A stretch of DNA of 64,000 nt, taken from Nocardia niigatensis NBRC 100131 (GTDB lineage: Bacteria; Actinomycetota; Actinomycetes; Mycobacteriales; Mycobacteriaceae). The stretch covers positions 124,001 to 188,000 of the forward strand of contig NZ_BAGC01000035.1 in assembly GCF_000308655.1 (NCBI RefSeq). The letters are read 5' to 3'. The notes below the pieces were generated by a model, which saw only the letters and a list, made by a program, of their open reading frames with translations, did not search any database and was not told where the DNA came from. How positions within the stretch are numbered: the first letter of the stretch is position 1; each line of letters begins with the position of its first letter. A program made the translations under genes and the position numbers. This document shows, piece by piece, positions 18,401 through 25,933 of this stretch.

Positions 18401-18650
18401 CACGGAATGGGTGGCCTCCAGCGTCGCGTCCGCGCGCAGTACCTGTTCCGCAAGCGCCGGTCGGGAGCGGGGGCCTGCGCCTGGGATCAAGATGCCGATG
18501 CCGCCGTCGGGATTGGTGACGACTCCTGGTGTGTCGCCCGCGATTTCGTAGCGGATGACCGGGTTGCGGGTCAGGAACCCGCCCGGTCGATTGCACTCGG
18601 CGATCAGGCGTTGTGCCCCAACGACTTCGGTTCCGAGGACGACCGCTCGG

Positions 18651-19238
18651 CTACGCGACCGTGGCAGCGGCGGCGGGTTCCCGGAGCGGGGTCAGGGCGC
18701 GGGTCCAGGCCAGGAGTTCGTCGAGCAGGCCGTGCAGGGCGGGGGTTTGCGGTGGCTGGGGGCGGAATTCGGTGTAGTCGACGAAGTCGTCGCGCAGGGT
18801 CAGGGCCAGCTGAGGGGCGATGTCGGCCATACGCAGGACACCGGCCTGGGCGCGTAGCTTCTGGATCGCCATGACCGCGCCGTAGATGCCGTACCCGACG
18901 TAGGCGACCGGCTTGTAGGCCCATTCGGCGTGCAGGTAGTCGATGCAGTTGGTGAGGGAGGACGGGGGCGCGGTGTTGTATTCGGGGGTTACGAAGATGA
19001 GCGCGTCGCAGGAACCGATGCGCTCGGCGAAGCGACGGGTGTGCGGGTGCTGTCCGGGAACGCGAGCCGCGGGGAAAGGCTCGTCCAGCAGGGGGAGCTG
19101 GTGTTCCTGCAGGTCGATCAGCGTGAATTCGGCGGTGTCGCCTGCGTGTTCGGTCGCGACGGCCTGTACCCAGCGGGCCACGTTCTCGCCGTTGCGGCCG
19201 GGCCGGGTGCTGCCGATGATGATGCCGATTCTGCTCAT
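18651..19238 (-). CDS. NADPH-dependent FMN reductase-like flavoprotein
   Basis: 195 residues, flavodoxin-like fold. GSTRPGRNGENVARWV (~8-23) is the phosphate-binding loop, DALIFVTPEYN contains the family PEYN motif, and KPVAYVGYGIYGAVMAIQKL follows. Such enzymes reduce FMN or quinone/azo substrates with NAD(P)H. ATG 19238 follows GAGGAG at 9 nt. It is alone on its strand. A GTGA-N6-TCAC palindrome lies 77 bp upstream. Confidence 0.9.
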   Translation of the reverse strand: MSRIGIIIGSTRPGRNGENVARWVQAVATEHAGDTAEFTLIDLQEHQLPLLDEPFPAARVPGQHPHTRRFAERIGSCDALIFVTPEYNTAPPSSLTNCIDYLHAEWAYKPVAYVGYGIYGAVMAIQKLRAQAGVLRMADIAPQLALTLRDDFVDYTEFRPQPPQTPALHGLLDELLAWTRALTPLREPAAAATVA

Positions 19239-19804
19239 GTCGATTACTCCTCGGTGGTGACGACTCGTCGCACACAAGGTGCCGGCGGCCCCTGCGTTGT
19301 GACATGCCTTCGCGGTGATGTGGGTCACTTCGCGGAGGTGCTGGGCGGTCCGGGCGGCCGGGTCGTATTCACTCCGAGAGCACGTCAGCGCAGCGGGTCC
19401 CCGTATGGGCCACGCGCCCTGGGATTTCGACGCTCGAACGGGATCAAGGTGGGCGTTCGAGATGCGGCGGGCAGGCATGAGTGCGTACCGGACCGGGTGG
19501 TACGTGCACGGGAACGGCCAGCGCTGCGCGAGGCGCTGGGCCACCTCCACCACTACCACACCGACCAATTCGGCTGGACCACAAGGGCTTCCCTGTTATG
19601 CGAGGCACGGCTGCCGCGCCTGGGCAGTCGGTATACCCGATCCGCCCGTACGTCGTGTACCGGCACAAACCTGGCAATAATTGTGCGCCGGAAGGTTTTA
19701 GGACGTTCGAGTCGGGTACTAGTCCCTGACAGTCTCTCCTGACGATTGTCCCCTTCGTGTGTATCGTCGGACACGCATGTTTCACATAGGGGAGCGCCAG
19801 CTGT
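19239..19804. other. 566-bp intergenic region
   Basis: It lies between the divergent FMN reductase and acyltransferase operons and must carry both promoters. Apart from the CRP-like palindrome at 19315-19328 I see no conserved gene. Plus-strand frames here lack RBS and family motifs. Confidence 0.5.
19315..19328. promoter_or_regulatory. CRP-like palindrome GTGA-N6-TCAC
   Basis: GTGATGTGGGTCAC keeps the eight inner core positions of the CRP consensus but lacks the outer T and A. It lies 77 bp upstream of the FMN reductase ATG. Confidence 0.4.
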
Positions 19805-21121
19805 ATGAGTAGTCAACGTCCGCTATCTCCGTTCGAGGTCAGGCATTTCGACCCCGAGGCCAAGTGGGGAAACGCGCCGAAGGCCGATTGCCCGCTGTTC
19901 GTCAGCAGCACCGTCCGGGGTGGCATCGACATCGACGTGCTGCGGGCGGTGCTGGCCGAACTGGCCGCCGGGCACGTGCTCCTGCGCGCCGAGGTGATCG
20001 AGGATGCCGATGGCGCACGGCATTTCCGATTGCGCGAGGACTTCGAGCCCGTTCTGGAGGTCGCCGAGGGCGGCGAGGACGCCTACCTGGCGCTGCTCAG
20101 CACCGCCCCGGACTGGAGCCGCGGGTTCATTCAGGCGAAAGTACTGCGCGAGGGCGACCGCACCCAGATCGTGCTGATCCTGCACCACGGCATGTCCGAC
20201 GGGCGCTCGGCCTTCGCGCTCGCCGGCGAGATGTGGCAGCGCTACACCGCGCGGCTGTCGGGTTCGCCACTGCCGCCGTCGGATTCGGACGCCGTACTGG
20301 TCGACGGCGCTGACAATCAACTGGCCCGCACCATTACCGGCGAGCAGGTCGACGAGTTCCTCGCCCAGCTGCGCATGATCGCCACCACCGCCGACCCGGC
20401 ACTCGCCGCGCGGACGCTGCCGCCGGACGGCGACGGCAGCGACCCCGACCCGCTGGGCCGGATCGCCCTGCAGCGCATCGAATTGACCGCCGAGGAGACC
20501 ACCGGCCTCGTCTCGGCCTCCCGTGTCCACGAGGTGTCGGTGAACAGCCTGCTCGCCGGCGCGGCGCCGACGGTGGTCCGCGCGCACATCGAGGCCGACG
20601 CCGCGCCGGTGCCGATGGTCGCCGGGCACGCCGTGGACGTGCGCTCGGAACTCGTTCCGCCACTGACGGAATCGAACGTCCTCAACTGCGTGGGCGGGCT
20701 CGCCACTCCCGTCTTCGCGGCCGCCGACCCGGACCCGGTCGAACTGGCGAAGATGATCGAACTCGGTATGCGGAGCGCGCTCGACGCACACGTCCCCGCG
20801 CTGTTCATGTGCGCCGGGCAACGCCGGCTGGACCCGGAGGTCAGCGCGCTGTTCGCCGCCCAGCCGACCCTGGGCTTCTCCAATCTGGGCCGCGTCCCGG
20901 CACATCCGCTCCCGGCCGGCCTGGAGAGCGTGCGCGACGAGGTGTTCGCCATGGCGGTGAACATGCCGCCCAAGATGACCATCTTCACCGTCGGAGACCG
21001 GCTCACCGTCCAGGTCGAATTCGACACCGCCTGGAACAGCTACGCCCAGATGGGACCGATCACCGACGCGATGCGGGCGCAGGTCGCCGCGCTGTGCGCT
21101 GCGGCCGTCGTGCAGGGCTAG
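19805..21121 (+). CDS. PapA5-like acyltransferase (condensation-domain superfamily)
   Basis: 438 residues. It carries the catalytic HHxxxDG motif of CoA- or carrier-dependent acyltransferases as HHGMSDG (~127-133). It has the PapA5-like C-terminal half with SNLGRV (~360) and a bilobal layout without adenylation or carrier domains. PapA proteins esterify hydroxyls of lipids or polyketides. RBS GGGGAG precedes ATG 19805. It is the first gene of a tight operon with a 3Fe-4S ferredoxin (6-nt gap) and a P450. That suggests acylation of a P450-hydroxylated metabolite, but the substrate is unknown. Confidence 0.85.
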   Translation: MSSQRPLSPFEVRHFDPEAKWGNAPKADCPLFVSSTVRGGIDIDVLRAVLAELAAGHVLLRAEVIEDADGARHFRLREDFEPVLEVAEGGEDAYLALLSTAPDWSRGFIQAKVLREGDRTQIVLILHHGMSDGRSAFALAGEMWQRYTARLSGSPLPPSDSDAVLVDGADNQLARTITGEQVDEFLAQLRMIATTADPALAARTLPPDGDGSDPDPLGRIALQRIELTAEETTGLVSASRVHEVSVNSLLAGAAPTVVRAHIEADAAPVPMVAGHAVDVRSELVPPLTESNVLNCVGGLATPVFAAADPDPVELAKMIELGMRSALDAHVPALFMCAGQRRLDPEVSALFAAQPTLGFSNLGRVPAHPLPAGLESVRDEVFAMAVNMPPKMTIFTVGDRLTVQVEFDTAWNSYAQMGPITDAMRAQVAALCAAAVVQG

Positions 21122-21127
21122 GCCCTC

Positions 21128-21322
21128 ATGAAAGTCGCTGTCAGTCAGGAGAAGTGCATCGCAGCCGGTCACTGTGTGCTGCGGGCCGAGCAAGTCTTCG
21201 ATCAGCGCGACGACGACGGTGTCGTCGTGCTGATCGACGAGAATCCGGCGGCGGAGCAGGCCCCGGCCGTGCGTGCCGCCGCCGAATTCTGCCCAGCACA
21301 AGCCATACAGATCGAGGATTGA
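21128..21322 (+). CDS. 3Fe-4S ferredoxin
   Basis: 64 residues with cysteines in KCIAAGHCVL and EFCPAQAIQI, the CxxxxxC...CP pattern of actinobacterial 3Fe-4S P450 ferredoxins. The rest is acidic. It lies 6 nt after the acyltransferase and 7 nt before the P450, so it is almost certainly the dedicated electron donor of that P450. No reductase gene is nearby. Confidence 0.92.
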   Translation: MKVAVSQEKCIAAGHCVLRAEQVFDQRDDDGVVVLIDENPAAEQAPAVRAAAEFCPAQAIQIED

Positions 21323-21329
21323 CCCGAAC

Positions 21330-22562
21330 ATGTCTGAGTCCAGTACCGAGGCCCCCGCCGAGCCGACCTTCTATCCCGGTCGCCGATCCGCGAGCTGCCC
21401 GTTCGTGCCCGCCGCGGAGATCCGCGAACTCGCCGACGCCGGCCCGATCTCCAAGGTCCGGACCTGGGAGGGCAAGCAGCCGTGGCTGATCACCGGCTAC
21501 ACCGAGGCCCGTCAACTCTTCGCCGACACCCGCGTCAGCGCCGACAACCACCATCCCTCCTACCCGCACATCCACGAGGGGATGAAGGCGGTCGCGGAGA
21601 TGAGCCCGCGCACCATGTTCAATACCGACGGCCAGGACCACGCCCGCTACCGGCGCATGCTGGCCAAGCCGTTCACCCCCAAGCGGCTGGAGGCCATGCG
21701 GCCCAATATCCAGAAGCACATCGACGAGACCATCGACGCGATGCTGGCGCAGGGCGACTCGGCCGACCTGATGAAGGCGCTGGCGCTGCCGGTGCCGTCG
21801 CTCATGATCTGCGAACTGCTCGGCGTCCCCTACGAGGACCACGCGTTCTTCCAGGAGGCCACCGAGCTCGGCTTCGGCGGCAATGCCACCGCCGAGGAGC
21901 AACAGCAGTCGACGATGGAGATGCTCGGCTTCCTCAACAAGCTGGTCGAGGCCAAGACCGAGAACCCGGCCGAGGATCTGCTCTCCGATGTCGCCGAACT
22001 GGTGCGCGACGGTGAGCTGCAGGTATGGGAGGCCGCGCTGCAGACCGTCGGCATCCTGGTCGCCGGGCACGAGACCACCGCGAACATGATCTCGCTGGCC
22101 GTGATCGCACTGCTGGACCAGCCCGAGCAGCTGGCCACCATTCGCGACACCGACGACCCGCAGGTGCTCGGCAATGCGGTCGACGAGCTGATCCGCTACA
22201 TGACCATCGTCGACACCGGGCTGCGCCGGGTCGCCGTCGAGGACATCGAGGTCGGCGCTGAGGTCATCCGCGCCGGCGACCCGATCATCTTCGATCTGGC
22301 CACCGCGAACTGGAACCCGGAGATCTTCACCGAGCCCGGCACCCTGGACCTGGCGCGCTCGAATGCCGCACAGCACTTGGCCTTCGGCTCGGGCCGGCAC
22401 CAGTGCATCGGTCTGCAGCTGGCGCGCATCGAGCTGGGCATGGTGCTGCAGACGCTGTTCCGCCGGGTGCCGGGGCTGCGCCTGACCGTGCCGGTCGAGG
22501 AGATCGATTTCAAGTACGACGCCATGGTGTACGGGGTACGGTCACTGCCCGTCGCCTGGTGA
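21330..22562 (+). CDS. Cytochrome P450 (class I bacterial)
   Basis: 410 residues. The I-helix AGHETTANM is near 245, and the K-helix ExxR appears as DELIR. The haem loop FGSGRHQCIG has Cys ~359. HTMFN-type C-helix residues TDGQDHARYRRMLAKPFTPKR are present. ATG 21330 follows GAGGA of the ferredoxin end; the longer frame upstream overlaps ferredoxin and is rejected. Closest in style to CYP105-like soluble enzymes. It acts with the adjacent ferredoxin and PapA-like acyltransferase. Confidence 0.94.
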   Translation: MSESSTEAPAEPTFYPGRRSASCPFVPAAEIRELADAGPISKVRTWEGKQPWLITGYTEARQLFADTRVSADNHHPSYPHIHEGMKAVAEMSPRTMFNTDGQDHARYRRMLAKPFTPKRLEAMRPNIQKHIDETIDAMLAQGDSADLMKALALPVPSLMICELLGVPYEDHAFFQEATELGFGGNATAEEQQQSTMEMLGFLNKLVEAKTENPAEDLLSDVAELVRDGELQVWEAALQTVGILVAGHETTANMISLAVIALLDQPEQLATIRDTDDPQVLGNAVDELIRYMTIVDTGLRRVAVEDIEVGAEVIRAGDPIIFDLATANWNPEIFTEPGTLDLARSNAAQHLAFGSGRHQCIGLQLARIELGMVLQTLFRRVPGLRLTVPVEEIDFKYDAMVYGVRSLPVAW

Positions 22563-22566
22563 TGCG

Positions 22567-22598
22567 ATGACTTCTGCCCTGCCGTCAGGGCAGGTCAT
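22567..22598. terminator. Bidirectional terminator between P450 operon and lipoprotein gene
   Basis: CTGCCCTG/CAGGGCAG (8 bp, 4-nt loop) extended by ATGAC/GTCAT. It starts just after the P450 stop and overlaps the 3' end of the convergent lipoprotein gene. Confidence 0.7.
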
Positions 22599-23667
22599 GC
22601 AGCCAGAGCCTGCTGCGGTCTTGGCCGGTGGTGGCCAGCAGCAGGCCGGTGGGCAGGGTAATCATGCGGGCGATGGGGACGCTGCCGGGCAGGGGGAGTT
22701 GCTGCCACTCGGTGCAATTCGCGGTCAGCGAGGCCAGCCGCACCACGTGGTCGAGGGCCATGAGCACCAGGACCCGCGACGCGGTCGGCAGGACCTGCAG
22801 CACGTCGACCGTCGACGCGCCCGGCCCGGGCACGGCGACGGCGGCGGTGGACGGCCAGCACAGGACGTGCGGCGCGGCGCCGATGGATTGACCGAGCACC
22901 GTACAGGCGGTGCTGTCACAGCCCACGCGGGCGGCGACCGCATTAGAGCCCGGCAGCTCATGACGCTGCCATCCGAACCCGTCGGGTGAGGTCCACTCCA
23001 GCGGACGAAGAACGTTGTCGCGCAGGGTTTCCCCGACGATGACGAAACCCTGTGGACCGGCACCGGCCCCAGCCACGCCGGTCTGTTCTCCGGGTGCGGA
23101 CGACAGCGCCGGATCATCCGCGTGGCGCTGCCAGTCGGCGCCATCGGCGGAGGTCCAGAACGCGGCACCGTAACGGCCGCTGTCGCCGTCCCAGCCGCCC
23201 ACCAGCAGATCGGTGCCGTCCCGCGCGGCGGCCGCGGTCACCGCGATGGCGTGCGGGCCACCGAACATCTCCATGGCCTGGGCGTGTTCGGCCAGACCAT
23301 GGGCGTCGCCGCTCCAGATGGTCATGCGCGGATTGCTGTGCGCGCCACCGAATGCCTGACCCAGCACCACGGTGTGGGTGCCGGTGCCCGCCGAGATCAG
23401 TTCCGCCAGAGCACCATACGGGCTGTCCGGCCGTACCGGGATCGTGTTCCAGCGGACGCCGTCGGGGGAGGACCAAGCGGCCGGGGCGCGCCCATCGGCG
23501 GAAGGAACCGAGCCCAGCGCGAGCACGCCGCCGGGGATCGGCGCGAATTCCAGCACCCGTGCCCCGCGTTGCGGCAGCGATACCTCGCGCCACGGTGAAT
23601 CCGATGGCCGCGCAGCACATCCGGCCGCCAGCGTCAGCAGGGCGACCAGGACGATTGACCACCTCAT
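22585..23667 (-). CDS. Secreted lipoprotein with BNR/Asp-box-like beta-propeller repeats
   Basis: 360 residues. Signal peptide with lipobox LAAGC (Cys17). The mature protein repeats W-S/T-S-x-D-G-x-x-W elements (AWSSPDGVRWNTI, FWTSADGADWQRH, EWTSPDGFGWQRH), the Asp-box pattern of sialidase-like propellers. It shows no catalytic arginine triad, so it is more likely a structural or binding propeller on the outer face of the membrane. Convergent with the P450 operon. Confidence 0.8.
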   Translation of the reverse strand: MRWSIVLVALLTLAAGCAARPSDSPWREVSLPQRGARVLEFAPIPGGVLALGSVPSADGRAPAAWSSPDGVRWNTIPVRPDSPYGALAELISAGTGTHTVVLGQAFGGAHSNPRMTIWSGDAHGLAEHAQAMEMFGGPHAIAVTAAAARDGTDLLVGGWDGDSGRYGAAFWTSADGADWQRHADDPALSSAPGEQTGVAGAGAGPQGFVIVGETLRDNVLRPLEWTSPDGFGWQRHELPGSNAVAARVGCDSTACTVLGQSIGAAPHVLCWPSTAAVAVPGPGASTVDVLQVLPTASRVLVLMALDHVVRLASLTANCTEWQQLPLPGSVPIARMITLPTGLLLATTGQDRSRLWLHDLP

Positions 23668-23734
23668 TGGGACAGGGTGCCAGAACGATCCGGCACGGTG
23701 GCCCGTTGCGCGCGTTTTCCCGCCGGCCCGAACC

Positions 23735-23975
23735 GCCGCGCCGGAACCGGTGTTCCTCTTCCACGGTGCGAACGAGATATTCGTTCCGTTCGCGGGCGCA
23801 CAGCAGCTGTTCGACGACTGGTGCGCGGGTGGCGCGGTTGCAGCCGTTTCCGGGGGAGCACTTCATCGTTGGCGCGCTGTCGATTCCACTGCCCCCTGAT
23901 GGATCGAGGATCTGCTGGCCGGTCGACTGGTGCCGCGGGGTGCACCGGGCCTGGCCGCTGATCATCTACAGTGAT
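23735..23975 (+). pseudogene. 3' remnant of a secretory (LIP-type) lipase
   Basis: The C-terminal lipase pattern appears in three successive frames. PVFLFHGANEIFVPFAGAQQLFDDWCA holds the Asp/Glu-bearing strand. Then comes LQPFPGEHFIVGALSIP (catalytic-His region GEH), then WIEDLLAGRLVPRG. Two frameshifts within 240 bp and no N-terminal half show decay. Confidence 0.55.
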
Positions 23976-24107
23976 TAGCAAACAGCGAGCAAAGTCGCTT
24001 CGGCGTCGTTTCCATTGAGTCGCTGACATTTCACTTAGTAAACCGAATTGCCCGCCAGGGTGCCGTTTCCGCGCTCGCTCGTACCATCGCACCGGAATGG
24101 ATCATCG

Positions 24108-25118
24108 ATGACCGCCGAGATACGTAAGGCCGCAGCCGCGGCAGTGACCATGGTGGCACTACTGATATCCGGAACCGGCATCGTACACGCCGAGGAACCG
24201 ACGGACGCACCGGCGGATTCACCCATCGTCCTCCAGGCGGAATCGGCCATCGCCGATGTACGCGATTTCGATCCGGCGCGCACACGAGTATCGGTGTATT
24301 CGGCCGCCATGGACCGTACGGTCACCGTCGACGTGCTGCATCCCGTCGACGACGAGCCGCGGCCGACCTACTATCTGCTCGACGGCGTGGATTCCGGTGC
24401 CGCGGAGACGAATTGGACGCAGAAGACCGATATCGTGTCGTTCTTCGCCGATAAGCGTGTCAATGTGGTGCTACCGGTCGGCGGCAAGGGTAGCTTCTAT
24501 TCCGATTGGAAGCGTCCCGATCCCGCGCTCGGCGGGGCACAGATGTGGGAGACGTTCCTGACCCAAGAGCTGCCGCCGCTGGTCGACGCGCAATTCCACG
24601 GCGATGGACGCAATGTCATCGGCGGCCTGTCCATGGGCGCACTGTCGGCATTCACCCTGGCCACCCGCTATCCGGAACTGTATCGCGGTGTGGCGGCCTT
24701 CAGCGGCTGCCTCGACACCACGAGCATGAATGCCAAACTCGCCATTCGTAATTCGGTGCGCTGGGTCGGCGGCAATCCGGACAATATGTGGGGAACAGAC
24801 GCCGATCCGGCCTGGCAGGCCCACGATCCCCTCACCAACGCGGCCGCACTGCGCGGCAAGACGGTCTATGTATCGACAGGCAGCGGCACGCCGGGACTGG
24901 AATCGCTCACCGATCCGCTCATGCCGCAGGCGGTGACCTTCGGCGCGGCACTGGAATATCTGGTGCACGACTGTACCGAATCGTTCCAGCGGCGATTGCA
25001 GGCGATCGACGTACCGGCCACCTTCGTCTTCCACCCGCAGGGCACGCATTCCTGGCCGTATTGGCAAGAGGATCTTCATGAATCGTGGCCCATTCTCGAA
25101 GCGGCACTCGTGCAATAG
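24108..25118 (+). CDS. Antigen 85-like secreted esterase (mycolyltransferase family)
   Basis: 336 residues. Sec signal peptide to VHA-EE (~28). Esterase_D fold: YYLLDGVDSGAAETNW, then VLPVGGKGSFYSDWKRP, the Ag85-style oxyanion/ligand loop. Nucleophile IGGLSMGALSAF has Ser175, and GTHSWPYWQEDL carries the catalytic His near 313. Ag85 proteins transfer mycolic acids to trehalose or arabinogalactan outside the membrane, so this supports a mycolate-bearing host. Start ATG 24108 follows GGAATGG. Nocardiae carry several paralogues; this one is monocistronic. Confidence 0.9.
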   Translation: MTAEIRKAAAAAVTMVALLISGTGIVHAEEPTDAPADSPIVLQAESAIADVRDFDPARTRVSVYSAAMDRTVTVDVLHPVDDEPRPTYYLLDGVDSGAAETNWTQKTDIVSFFADKRVNVVLPVGGKGSFYSDWKRPDPALGGAQMWETFLTQELPPLVDAQFHGDGRNVIGGLSMGALSAFTLATRYPELYRGVAAFSGCLDTTSMNAKLAIRNSVRWVGGNPDNMWGTDADPAWQAHDPLTNAAALRGKTVYVSTGSGTPGLESLTDPLMPQAVTFGAALEYLVHDCTESFQRRLQAIDVPATFVFHPQGTHSWPYWQEDLHESWPILEAALVQ

Positions 25119-25267
25119 ACCGCCACGCGCGTAGACTCGAACAGCCACTTTCGCGTTGATGATCTCGACTACCGCAATCCCGACACGATTCGACGGCGAG
25201 GGATGACCAGATTTCTGCGTCCCTGGTACGAATTGCCCCACCTGATGCGCACCGAGGATCGGCGGGG

Positions 25268-25858
25268 ATGGCCACCGTCGTGACCGCCGCTGCGATGTTC
25301 GCCGGCACCAATGTCGACAACGCGCTCGTGTTGACGGTCCTCAACGTCACCTCGCACAGCACGGGGGTCCCGAGACGCTGGCAGATCTGGGCCGGTCAAT
25401 ACCTCGGCGTCGGGCTGATCGTGGCCGTGTCCGGGCTGACGGCGCTGGGCCTCTGTGCCGTCCCGCAGGAGTGGATCGGACTGCTCGGCGCGATCCCGCT
25501 GTGCCTGGGCATCGGAATGCTGGTCACGGCCCGCCGGCGCCGCGATCGCGCTACGCCGGTCGCCGGGACCGGGTTGTGGTCCGTCATGGGACTCACCGTC
25601 GCCTCCGGCGGTGACAATATCTCCGTCTACGCTCCGGCCTTTCGCCTCATGGGATTGGCCGACGCACTGCTCACCGTCATGGTGTTCGCCGTTCTCACCG
25701 CCGCTTGGTGTTCGGCGAGCATGGTGCTGACAACTCATCGCCGGCTGGTCGAAACTCTGCGACGCTACAGCCGCTGGGTCATCCCGGTCGTGCTGATCGT
25801 GCTCGGGCTCTACATAATTGGCCGCTCCGGCCTCGTGTTCGGCCAACTGCCGATATGA
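25268..25858 (+). CDS. CadD-family cadmium resistance/heavy-metal transporter
   Basis: 196 residues with about five membrane segments and the two CadD signatures GTNVDN (near 17-22) and SGGDNISVYAP (~118-128). The family effluxes or sequesters Cd2+, and some LysE-superfamily members have other cation substrates. ATG 25268 follows GAGG/GGCGGGG. The arylsulfatase starts 75 bp later on the same strand, but no functional tie is obvious. Confidence 0.85.
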   Translation: MATVVTAAAMFAGTNVDNALVLTVLNVTSHSTGVPRRWQIWAGQYLGVGLIVAVSGLTALGLCAVPQEWIGLLGAIPLCLGIGMLVTARRRRDRATPVAGTGLWSVMGLTVASGGDNISVYAPAFRLMGLADALLTVMVFAVLTAAWCSASMVLTTHRRLVETLRRYSRWVIPVVLIVLGLYIIGRSGLVFGQLPI

Positions 25859-25933
25859 AAACATGCCGCTCGGTACTCTTTTATGGGTACGGAAACCGGT
25901 GATCGAACGAACAATTCTCCTTTCCAGAGGTGG

